Source of the DNA: Muscardinus avellanarius
Taxonomy: Eukaryota > Chordata > Mammalia > Rodentia > Gliridae
DNA length: 64,000 nucleotides
NCBI GenBank assembly: GCA_963383645.1
Contig: OY726563.1
Coordinates: 30,609,575-30,673,574, forward strand
Direction of reading: 5' to 3'
In this document: piece after piece, positions 1 through 11,119 of the stretch
Layout: every line of letters starts with the position of its first letter
Numbering within the stretch: the first letter of the stretch is position 1
Position numbers and translations under genes: made by a program
Notes under the pieces: generated by a model
Database searches by the model: none
Told to the model about the DNA's origin: nothing
Seen by the model: only the letters and a program-made list of their open reading frames with translations

Positions 1-2195
1 ATATTGTTGAAAAATAATAATTACATGAAAAAGAATAAAATTGGACCCATACCTAACACCATATACAAATATTAACTCAAAATAGATAAAAGACCTAAAT
101 ATAAATCTTAAGACTATAAACTTTTAGAAGAAAATCTGGGTCATAAAACCTCACAACATTGAAATTGGTAGTGATTTCTTGGATATGATTTCAATGGCAC
201 AGGCAACAGAAGGGTATACAAACTCCCTAAAAAAATATTGTATATCCAAAGACAATGTAAACAGAGTTAAAAGTTACTGATAGAATGGGATAAAATATTT
301 CCAAATGCTATATCTGAAGGTATATTAATATTCCAACTAGAAATCCTAAAAATTAACAATAAAAGCAAACAATAGAATTTAGAGATAGGTAAAAGACTAA
401 CATAAATAATGAATCTCCACAGATAACCAATCTTAGTTGTCTGTTGGATGGAAACTCTTGTTTCTCTGGTTCTGGTGTGTGTTACCTATTTCTTCTTTGT
501 AGTTAATCTCTTTGAGTATTTTCTCTAGTGCTGGTTTTGAAGACATAAATTCCTTCAGTTTCTGTTTGTCATGGAAGCTTCTTATTTCTCCATCTAATTT
601 GATAGAAAGTTTTGCTGGGTAGGAAATTTTTGGCTGGAAGTTATTTTCTTTCAGAGTTTGGAATATGTTACTCCAAGCCCTTCTGGCTTTCATGACTTGG
701 TTTGGGAAGTCTGGAGTGATTCTAATTGGTTTGCCTCTGAATGTCACTTGGCTCTTTGTTTTTGTTGCCTTTAAGATTCTCTGCTTGGCTTCCACATTGG
801 TCACTTTGACAATTATGTGGTGTGGGGCTCCTCTTCTCCGATCCTATCTAAAGGGAGTTCTGTAAGTTTCCTGGACCTGTGTATTGACCTCTTGCTCTAT
901 GCTTGGAAAATGTTCTAGTATTACTTCCTTGAAGAGATTGTTGATCCCTTTGGTTTCACCTTCTTTTCCCTCCTCTATTCCAATTATTCTTAGGTTAGCT
1001 CTCTTAAAATGGGCCCATATTTCTTCAATGTCAGATTCCTGCTGTCAGATTTTTTTTCTAGATTAGAAACTATGCGTTCATTTTTGGATTGATCATCTTC
1101 TAAGAGCGAGATTCTGTTCTCCATGTGGTCTAATCGGTTGTTTGTACTTTGAATTGAGGCCTTTACTTCATTAATTGCATCCTTTATCTCTTTTTGGTTC
1201 TCTCTGAATTCTTTTTGAAACACCTCTATTATTTCTACAATTATTTTCCTGATTTGATCTTCTAGAAATCTCTGACTTTCTGTTTTATCGGGTTCTGATG
1301 TTGTGGGGTTGTGGGCATGGATTGCTCCAGTATTATTCCTCTTTCCCATGATTTCGGAAGTTTGTGCCTTCTCTGGGTTCTTCCCTTGGGTCACTACGAC
1401 TTCACTTAAGGTGCTCTGGATCTTGAGTCTGTGGTACCTCAGACCCCACTACTCCTTTACTGGGTTGTATCGCAGAGTCTCAGACCCAGGGAGTTAATAG
1501 AGGCTGTTTTAGATCATGGGGGGTGCCAGGTTGCACTTTCTCCTATGGTGTGATATCTCTGCCACCACCACTCCCCTACTGGGTCAAGTCCCTGGGAGTC
1601 AGTACTGGGATTTCTCCTCTGGGGCCCGCAATTTGACTCACTGTTGTTGAGTACACAGATGGAGCTGTAGTGGACTTGGTGAATTCGCTGCTGCTGCTGG
1701 TGGTGGCAATATGGCACTATTGTTACGCTCTCGGCCGTGAGGCTGGCGTATTTCTTCTCTGGTTTTGAGCTCCGCTCTGAGTCCCTGCAGCGTGTGCTGA
1801 GCCCAGCCACTGGGAGCTTTAGATGCTCCCTGCACCGAAAAATCTGCCGATTCCTGCTGGGCTGATCCGCAGCGGCTCACCTCGGCTTGCTGTCCGCCGC
1901 TCCTCTCTGGCTCCTGGTGGGCTGTTGAGTATGTTGGTCTGGTGCCGTCCGGTGAGCTCGCTGCTGCCGCCGGCAGTAAAGCGCTGCTGCTGCGTCCTCG
2001 GCCATGAGGCCGGCGTATCTTCTCTGTGGCTCTGAGCTCTGTTCTGAGACCCCCTCCTCTCTGGGGCTGGTGATTTTTTTGTTTCTCTGGTGATGGTGTT
2101 TTCTGGATATGAAAGGCGCTGATTTTGTGGTAATAGAGATTGATTGTTAGCGGGGCTCTTAAGCCCCGCTTTTCTCGGTCGCCATCTTCCCAGAA
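1..2195 (-). mobile_element. Rearranged L1 derivative, copy A (ORF1 plus inverted ORF2 piece)
   Basis: On the minus strand the 5' end is at 2195 (CTTCTGGGAAGATGGCGACC), followed by about 800 bp of 5' UTR and ORF1 (1349 to 433). Where ORF2 should begin, the sequence (432 to 1) is an L1 ORF2 fragment in the opposite orientation. The same junction recurs in copies B and C. The 3' part lies beyond the window edge. The element sits inside an older L1 on the same strand. Confidence 0.8.
433..1349 (-). pseudogene. L1 ORF1 protein gene, disrupted (copy A)
   Basis: Two open pieces (1349-990 and 804-433) read as L1 ORF1p: MGKRNNTGAI, a coiled-coil-like segment (LEDQIRKIIVEIIEVFQKEF), then the nucleic-acid-binding C-terminus (FRGKPIRITPDFPNQVMKAR, ISYPAKLSIKLDGEIRSFHD). 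A frame break lies near 1050 and stops occur between the pieces. ORF1p is the RNA-binding chaperone of the L1 ribonucleoprotein. Confidence 0.85.
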
Positions 2196-2802
2196 GTTTG
2201 TTTTGATCTCTTTGATTGCTATTGGTTGGTTTAAATTTTCTATATCTTCTTGACTCAGTTTAGGAAGTTTGTATTTATCTAAAAGTTAATTTCCTCCAGA
2301 TTTTCCATTTTGTTGGAGTATAGTTTTTCAAATTAGTTTCTGATAATCTTCTGGATTTCTACACTGTCAGTAGTGATTATCTCCTTTTTCTTCTCTTTAT
2401 AGTTTGGGTTGATTCTCTTTTTTTTAAGTTAGGTTTGCTAATGGTTTATCTGTCTTGTTAATTTTTTCAAGAAACCAGTTTTCAGTTTTATTTTCTGTAT
2501 TTTTATTCTCTACTTTGTTGGTTTCTGCCCTGATTTTAATAATTTCTTTTATTCTACTGGCTTTTGGGTTAGATTGTTCCTGTTTTTCAAGGGCTTTGAG
2601 GTGTGTCATTAGGTTATTTGATGATTTTCTGTTTTACTAATGTGAGCACTCAGTGCTAAAAATTTTCTTCTTAATACTGACTTCAAAGTGTCCCAGACGT
2701 TTTGATATGTTGTATCTCTATTGTTGTTTGTTTCTAGAAATTTCTTGATTTCAACCATTATTTCTTCTATGACTCATTCTTCATTTAAAAGTGTGGTTTT
2801 AT

Positions 2803-3010
2803 CTGGGTGTGGTGGTGCATGCTTGTAATCCCAGCGCTTGGGAAGCTGAGACAGGAGGATTGCACAGGTACGAAGCCAGCCTCAGCTACTTATCGAGGCT
2901 CTCGGAAATTTAGTGAGACCCTGTTTCCAAATTTAGTATAAAATAGGTCTGGGAGTATAGCCTGAAGGTAGAAAAAGCTCCTGGGTTCCACCCCCAGTAC
3001 CATCAAAAAG
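2803..3010 (+). mobile_element. Dimeric SINE (B1-like plus ID-like)
   Basis: Left arm GGGTGTGGTGGTGCATGCTTG; right arm GGTCTGGGAGTATAGCC to CCACCCCCAGTACC. Its tail has grown into the AGG array that follows. Confidence 0.9.
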
Positions 3011-3110
3011 AAGAAGAATGAGGAGGAGGAGGAGGAGGAGGAGGAGGAGGGGGAGGAGGAGGAGGAGGAGGAGGAGGAGGAGGAGGAGGAGGAGGAGAAG
3101 AAGAAGAATT
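3011..3110 (+). repeat. AGG microsatellite
   Basis: About 30 GAG/GGA triplets with a few interruptions. On the minus strand it gives artefactual poly-Ser and poly-Leu frames. Confidence 0.95.
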
Positions 3111-3362
3111 GTGGTGTTCTCCACATGTTTATGTGGTTTCTCTGGGTCTTATTATTGTTGATTTCTAATTTCATTTCATTAGGGTCTGAAAAGACACAGG
3201 GAATCTTAAAAAGTACATGCAGTATACTCATTGGAGATAATGTGTCTACTAGGCTCTTTGAAACTTCTCAAAACTTGGGATCAGAATCAATACTGACACT
3301 TCCATTTCCTATTCTACACTGATATTTCCTGTTGATATTCATAACTCATATTTCTTATTTTC

Positions 3363-3558
3363 TTTTTGTGGTACTAAAGATGGAACCTAGGGACAGTATA
3401 CCTCAGCCCTATTTTTATTCTTTATTTTGAAACAGGGTCTCACTGTGTTGTGAAGGTCCTCACTAAGTAGTAGCTGAGGCTGTCCGAGAACTGAGATTCT
3501 CCTGTCTGCACCTCTCAAATGCTAGGATTACAAGTATGCACCACCACGCCTGCCTTCC
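3363..3558 (-). mobile_element. Dimeric SINE, antisense
   Basis: Right arm first (GGTACTAAAGATGGAACC), then TTTATTTTGAAACAGGGTCTC, ending GCACCACCACGCCTGCC. Moderately diverged. Confidence 0.85.
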
Positions 3559-5325
3559 TATATTTCTTTTATCACCACTAAAAATCCAGGAATTTTTAGT
3601 GTGAAAAGGAATTTAGAATTTTTTAATGATGAATCTGAATTACATCAAGCTATAGTTTCTGTGGCATCTGATAGATGTTGAGAATCCTTCTTCAAAAATC
3701 ACTGAATTTCCTTCAAAAATTAAAATATCTTGTATATCCTCTGTGAGTTTGCTGCATCACCCTGGGGGCTTTGCTGCACACTTTGAAAACCAAGGTTCTA
3801 GCTCCTTGCCAAAGCACAAAGCATCTGCATATATCCACCTCCTGGAACAGTAGGTATGCAGCTACTCTCATCTACATAACAACTAGAAGAAATTAGATCA
3901 TTTTTATAGACAACAAAATGTGTGCTTTAAGGGAAATAAAATAGAAGTATTCTATAATTTCAAACCATAGTTTCTGTTGTGCTAGAAGGATATTCAAGTG
4001 CTCTCCTAGAAACTTTGCTGCAAATATATTTTATATAGTATATAAACACATTTCACAACTATATTAAATTTCAGTACTATTTCATAATTAGAGGCATAAT
4101 CCATGGCCTCTTTTCATGGTTTCTTTTCATTAAGTCTCCAGTTATTTCCCATTTTATTCATTTATTCCATCCTTATTGAATTCTGTTCTGTACCAAGTTT
4201 TTTTCTAGGTATTTAAAAAGACAGTTTGAATCAAATTAATAATATATGTTCCTGCCCTCAAGAAGTTTATAGCTTTGAGGCAGAACTAGAGTCATATGAA
4301 AATTATAATAAAATTTGACTAATTGCTATAATTGAAGTATGCATAAATACTTAGAGACCATTGCAGGTCTGTCTAATGAAGTAGGGAGTCAAGACTAGGA
4401 GAGGTTTTAGAGGATGCTAGATTGAAATCAGTGTTTAGGAGGCAGAAACAAAATGAGGTCCAAAATTATAGAAGTATAAAAGATCCTATGTGTAAAATGG
4501 TGTAATTTGGTTTGACTGAATAATAAGATATATCTTGGGTGAAGTGGCCAAGTAAATCACCCAATATCTTTATCTTTCATGTCCTTTCCTTTCCATTCCT
4601 ATTGCCACCTGTCTAATACATGATCTCATTATTTCTTAACCTGGTCTGTCTTAAGGGGACTTTTCCTGACTCACTCCTTCATTTCCCCTTTATCTATCTC
4701 TTAAATATGTTATGCACATATGCAGGGTTTTTTAGGTTATTCTCCCAAAATATTGATCTAAAACTTTGAATGACTACAAAATAGTTCAGATATTTTAGGC
4801 TAAAATTAAGTATCTCCTTGACCTGGAAATTGGTCGCTATTTCCAGGTCCATTTCCCAGATATTTTGAATTTTCTATGATGGCTCTACTGACCTCACTAT
4901 ATGTCATTTATGCCCTTTGCTTGGGTCAGTTCCAATTCCAGTTTGTGCTTACTGTTTTGTCTTCCAAGGATATCTTTTCTTGCCATTTTTTCAGGGTATA
5001 ATCCTGCCACCCTTTGAAAAGCTGGCTCAAATACACTTTTCTGAGGTCCTTTCCCACTTACAGACACAAACACCCAGTGGCAATATTGCTGCTTTCTGAC
5101 CTCAATGAACTCATCATGCTTAGTCATAAAGTAGAGCTCTTTTTGCATCTCTTTATTGTTACCCCTTGCACTGAAGAACTTTGAGGGCAGAGGTCATTTT
5201 CTACTTATCTTTGTGACTTGTCCCATTCTCATTATACACAGTTTCTGTTTCATAAATATAGACTAATAAAAAGAGTTTTGATAACATAAAGTAAAAATGT
5301 AAACATTAAATACTAGCTCCTTCAA
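3559..5325. other. AT-rich non-coding sequence, no gene seen
   Basis: Only short chance reading frames. No promoter, RNA gene or clear repeat was recognised. It lies upstream of the first recognised PRRG1 coding exon and could be intron between 5' UTR exons. Confidence 0.5.
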
Positions 5326-5541
5326 GCCAGACATGGTGGTGTATGCCTGTAATCCCCATACCTGGGAGGCTGAGACAGGAAGATCTTAGTTTCAGTACCA
5401 GCCTCAGCAACTCAATGAGATTTTCAGTAACCTAGCAAGACCCTGCTTCAAAAAAATAAAAATAAAACTGTTGGAGATGTAGCTCAGAGGTGTAATTCCC
5501 CTGGGTTCAATCCCTAGTAGCAAACTAAAAAATAAAAATAA
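5326..5541 (+). mobile_element. Dimeric SINE with target-site duplication
   Basis: Begins GCCAGACATGGTGGTG; right arm TGTAGCTCAGAGGTG to CAATCCC. Flanked by AAATACTAGCTCCTTCAA (5308-5325) and AAATACTGGCTCCTTCAA (5542-5559), one mismatch in 18. Confidence 0.92.
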
Positions 5542-5559
5542 AAATACTGGCTCCTTCAA

Positions 5560-7650
5560 TGAAATTGAACCCAAGGTGAGAGAACTAATTAGATAATTTG
5601 AATAAAGATTTTTATAAGTGGGCTATTAATTTTCAGGTCTGATCTGCTCTTTTTCAGCAAATTTTAAACATTATTTCACTTGCCTAAAGATTGTTTGCAT
5701 TAAAATGTCAGTTTTAGTAACATGCAGCACACTATATATAATAATTTTTGCACAAGTAAATATTTTTATCTAAGCAAGTATTCCAGGGAGTAATTTGAAT
5801 TGTCTTACTTCATTTATTTTTCTTTTCTTTTAAAGAGAAAGCATGAAAGCTTATATATTTTGACATTATTAAAAAGTTGATATTTTTAATAAATATACTT
5901 GTTTTGTGGGTATATGTAAATGTCTTAGATTTAAAATATTTTCTATAAGAATGTATTCTAACTGAATCCAAATAAAAAGGCTTAGATATTTTTTGTTTCA
6001 TTTAGTGAAAAAAGTGCATGTTTTAAATAACATTTCAGTGTTATGTTCTCAAAATACATTTACAGTTTGTATACTTGTGACATCATGTAATCTATAATTA
6101 AGGTATGTACATGATTCCTGACAACTGTGATTTAATTCAGTTTAAGAGGAGGTACAGGGAAGAGAGCAATCTAAGCTTGAATATCATTGCTTTAGTTTTG
6201 ATTTTCTTTTCTTTGGTGTAAAGGATTGAACCAAGGACCTGATACATGCTACCATGCATCAGGAGTGTAGGTACTACCACTGATCTACACTCCCAGCTCC
6301 TAATTTTGAATTTTGAAGTACTAATACAAACCCTTACAACCTGGAAATTGCCCAGTGTTTTGAGAGGAAATAATCTGATCTCATTCTATAAATTAAAGCT
6401 ATCACTTTCTCCTTTGTTTCTACAATTGAAAATAATCTAATATTGATATTATTATGTAAGACCCATGAGATTTCTAAATTACCTTGAAAAAGACTGGAAA
6501 ATGCTTCATCAACCACTTCTGCTCCCTAATATGTAGAAGACATAACTAATCTATAGTAGTAACTTTCATACTGACCACATTTTTACACAAAGATGTAGTT
6601 CTTCCAATTGGGGAGTGAGATAAAATCTACTTGCCAACTTAGTCCATCTAGAGTTCTCAGTGTTATGTTACCTTGCTTCTTGGTACAAGAAATACATGGG
6701 AGATATTTATGGAATGCTCTTGGTAATTTGATTAGGATGAAATTAGAAGACCTGTGTCCCGCTACATTGCCTTCCTGTTGCTTATCCTTCTGAATTAGCC
6801 TGCTGTTTGGTTATAGGAGTTACTTGCTTTCCTTGACTCCCTTTTTTTTTTTAAATTTAGCTAACATATAAGAAAATAATGTCATCTTAGAAGTATTTGG
6901 GGGCTTTTCCCTTTTAAATGCTCAAAATATCTTATTCTTGATTATGTGGTTTACCCTCAGGAAAACTGATCTGAAACCTAGGGATATCTTAGACTGCATT
7001 GGCATATGTGTTTTGTTTAAAAACAAGAAAGCTTTCTGATTTGATGTACACAGCACTGCTGTAAGTGACCAGGGAGAAAAGTGAATGCAGAATTTGTTCA
7101 GAACATAGAACCATCATGAAAACTTCTATCCAAATAAAGATGACCAATTAGTAAAAAGATAAAAAATAAATAATAAAAACAAGTAAGCTGATAGATTTAA
7201 TCAACTTTGTACTTATATATGGGATATTGCATTCACTATAGGACACTTTGATGAGAGAAAGGTGGTACAGAAAATCATATCCACTTTTATGACAAACAGA
7301 TGAAACAATAGTATCTTTTTATCTTGGAAATGAGAAGCCTCAAGGGGAACTAGTTGCTATCTTTATTCATTTTTAGTTAGAAGAGGTCTGTTTGTCATTT
7401 TAGAGGATATAAATAAGACCAGTGGCTAAGAAGTTGTAATTTAGTAAAATGTCTCTTAGAAAAGACCAACATAGTCCAAACAAATATGAATGCATGTACC
7501 ATGCTCCTTTTCAGGAGCTTTACAAGTATATATTAAATATATATTAAGGGCCCCAAAAATTGTGCAGTAAATAATCTCTGTAAACTTTTAAATTGAAGAA
7601 TTCCACAAAAATCTTTTATTAGTTTTCTAAGAAGCTGGCATTAGGATATC
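5560..7650. other. AT-rich non-coding sequence with one ID-like fragment
   Basis: No gene recognised. Positions 6208-6300 are an antisense ID-like piece (AAGGATTGAACCAAGGACC to CTACACTCCCAGCTCC). The rest is unrecognised. Confidence 0.5.
6208..6300 (-). mobile_element. ID-like tRNA-derived SINE fragment, antisense
   Basis: The reverse complement reads GGAGCTGGGAGTGTAGATCA and GGTTCAATCC, the A- and B-box regions of an ID-type element. Too diverged to be a tRNA gene. Confidence 0.65.
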
Positions 7651-7654
7651 AATT

Positions 7655-7825
7655 TTCAAACTGTGGTAACTGGTAACAGCATTATTTAGGAACTAATTAA
7701 AAATATAATTTCTTGGTCCTGACCTAGACCAATAGGATCAGAAACTAGGGATGAGTCCCAGCAATCTGTGTAATGATCCTAAGGGATTTCCATGCTGCTA
7801 AAAAGTGAGAAGCACTGTTAATAAA
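7655..7825 (+). mobile_element. Ancient MER5A-like hAT DNA transposon fossil
   Basis: Contains ATCAGAAACTAGGGATGAGT, CCCAGCAATCTGTGT and the terminal GAGAAGCACTG, matching my recollection of the MER5A consensus end. Strongly eroded. Confidence 0.65.
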
Positions 7826-8048
7826 TCCCATTGTTATTATCAAACTTAACAGCACTCTTCCTTTCACCAAGAACATTTACCATAATTTGTATTTTTAAAG
7901 TTTCTTTAATATAGTATAATCTATTTTGTAGATGGTTCATTTTATGAGGCATAAAAGAAAGAAATATTTACCAAAGGCCAACTATGGTTTTCACTCCAGT
8001 GAAGGTCCTTTCTAGCTGGTATTCATTTGAGTATTTAAAGGATCCTGA

Positions 8049-8130
8049 GGCTGACAGTGTAGCTCAGTGGTACAGTATTTGACCTGCATGCATGTTGCCC
8101 TGGGTATAATTCCATCACTTAAAACAACAT
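8049..8130 (+). mobile_element. ID-like SINE
   Basis: GTGTAGCTCAGTGGTACAGT (A-box region), GCATGCATGTTGCCCTGG and an AATTCC B-box remnant, then an A-rich tail. A solitary tRNA-derived monomer. Confidence 0.75.
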
Positions 8131-8458
8131 CAAAGAGAAACCTAAGAAATCCATATCTTACATAAAGTGAAGTACACCTTTAAACAATGAATCAAAACTT
8201 TAATTCATTGCTAACATTGTTATTTTTTAAAAAGAATGCTCAGTTTTTCAATTATTACAGAATTTTTTGGAAAGCAAGACTTTCTTTTACTATCTTGAAT
8301 TACTTAGTATTTTCCTCCATGTTAGAAATACATAAAATTATAAATTTCTAACCTTTTTATATAACAGAGATTAAATTCTAGTGACATTATATTTGTCTTT
8401 AAACAAGCATGACACTTTAAAAGCATAATTAAAGTACAATTTAAAATCTATTTGTGTA

Positions 8459-8875
8459 AGCCTGGCATGGTGGTGCATACTTGTAATCTTAACATTTTGG
8501 AGGCGGAGACAGGAGTAGCACAGTTTGTAAATAACCTCAGCTACTTAGTGAGGCCCTTTACAGGGTCTTACTGAGTTGCAAAGGGCCTAAGTAGCTGAGG
8601 CTGTCTGTGAACAAACATATCAAAGTTAATCAATAAGCCAAACATAAGGAGGAGGGAGGGGGAAGGAAATGGGGTGGAAATTGGGTAAGGGCTAATTGGG
8701 TCATATGTGCATTTATGACTACCATCTTCTACTCCATTAAGATGTATGTGACTACAGTGCACCAATAAAAAATTTTAAAAATAAAATAAAATCCTAAAAA
8801 AGGAATAAAAAATAGGGTTGGGGATGTAGCTCAGAGGTAGATTGTACCTGAGTTCCATCCCCAGTATGGCAAAAT
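8459..8875 (+). mobile_element. SINE-L1-SINE chimeric insertion
   Basis: The SINE left arm (8459-8575) is followed by an inverted SINE left-arm piece (about 8576-8608), an L1 3' end (8609-8790) and the ID-like right arm (8806-8870). The whole block is flanked by a perfect 15-bp duplication, AAATCTATTTGTGTA, at 8444-8458 and 8876-8890. It entered either as one chimeric RNA or as a SINE later hit by an L1 tail. Confidence 0.85.
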
Positions 8876-8944
8876 AAATCTATTTGTGTATAAAAATATA
8901 AAAAATCCCGCAGAAGTGTGGGTATATTTCCTATTTTTATTATT

Positions 8945-9154
8945 TTTATTTTTGAGGTACTGGGGATTGAATCCAGGAATATTCTACCTCTGAGATACAC
9001 CCCCAGTCCTATTTTTTATTCTTTATTTTGAAACAGGGTCTCACTAAGTCGCAGAGGGCCTCACTATGTAGCTAAGGCAGGCTGTGAACCTGTAATCCTT
9101 CTGTCTCAGCCTCCCAAGTACTGGGATTACAAGGGTGCACCACCGTGCCTGGCG
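8945..9154 (-). mobile_element. Dimeric SINE, antisense
   Basis: GGTACTGGGGATTGAATCC, ACACCCCCAGTCC, TTTATTTTGAAACAGGGTCT, ending CACCGTGCCTGGC. Full length. Confidence 0.92.
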
Positions 9155-10027
<873 letters not shown>

Positions 10028-10540
10028 TAAAAATTATCACAGATTTGCCTACAATTTTTATGCATATGTGAAATCTACATTTCCAAAGAATGTGCATTGC
10101 TATCTGTTAAAATTTACTAAAAATTTCAGAAATATGAAAGTGGTATCTAATAATATTCTATGCATGAGGAAGCTAGGTTCACATCCCTTTATGTTGTGTA
10201 TTTCCATAGGACTATGGTGAACTAAGATTTATAATTTTGGCAAGAGAAACATTTAGTTCACACAAATCTTTGTTCTGGAAAGTTAATGGTATTATTATCC
10301 TATTCTCAATTAGAGAAAAATGGTAAAGGAAGCCAATGAATGCTGATAACGGTTTTAAAATTTTACTTCTCATAAAAAAGAAATATCTAGAATTCTTACC
10401 CCATTCTTTGAGAATATTCCTGTTTCCCTTTCTTCATGCTAGACCACATACTATTCAAGGAAAGCAGGGTTGGGAAAGTACAAGGCACAAATATAAATTT
10501 TATAGGACTGCTTCATGATCAGAAATTACACTGCTAGAGG

Positions 10541-10628
10541 TGTATAAATATCTAATTGTATAATATCTATTGTATAAATATCTATTGTATAAATATTGTA
10601 TAAATATCTACTGTATAAATATCTAATC
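10541..10628 (+). repeat. TATAAATATCTA minisatellite-like array
   Basis: Four to five imperfect copies of GTATAAATATCTATT of about 15-21 bp each. Confidence 0.75.
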
Positions 10629-10853
10629 CTGTGAACCAGGAAGATAACACTACATGCTAAACTAGTAGGGTCTGATGTGCTAAAGGGACATCAACTACAC
10701 CTCAGTAGCAGCAGATGTAGAAGAATTTATGAAAAGGGATTTGGTCTTTTTTTTAGGTAGAGAAGGCCTCAGAGATGGTCAGGGAATGAAGCTTAGAGAA
10801 ACACAGTTGCCTGCTAGATTCCAGTGTATACTGCAAAAGCAAAATCCATTTAT

Positions 10854-11055
10854 TTTTTATTTTTATTATTTTTTGATACTGCAGATTGAACTCAGGGTCA
10901 TTTACCTCCAGTCCTATTTTATTTTTATTTTGAAGCAGGGTCTCTCCTGGCTGCTGAGAGTCTCACTACTTGCTTAGGCTGTCCTTGAACCTGCAATCCT
11001 CCTGTTACAGCCTTCCAAGTATTGGGATTACAGGCATAGACCACCATATCCGGCT
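10854..11055 (-). mobile_element. Dimeric SINE, antisense, with target-site duplication
   Basis: TGCAGATTGAACTCAGGGTC to CCACCATATCCGGC. Flanked by GCAAAATCCATTTAT at 10839-10853 and 11056-11070, perfect over 15 bp. Confidence 0.92.
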
Positions 11056-11119
11056 GCAAAATCCATTTATAAATTGTTAACCTGTGAGTTTCATAAGCTT
11101 TATTGACTCACTTTGAGTT

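Larger units (their letters stand above)
2196..3260 (-). mobile_element. Older L1 ORF2 fragment
   Basis: Antisense ORF2 sequence, recognisable on the minus strand as ENWFLEKINKTDKPLANLT. It is interrupted by a SINE and an AGG array at 2803-3110 and resumes at 3111. It is the host of the copy A insertion. Confidence 0.75.

Noticed and set aside
2890..3231. Poly-Ser and poly-Leu frames
   Set aside because: Produced by translating the AGG microsatellite and SINE on the minus strand.
8049..8130. tRNA gene from A- and B-box-like sequence
   Set aside because: It matches the ID-type SINE head, with an A-rich tail and no cloverleaf. The same applies to all the other right-arm copies.
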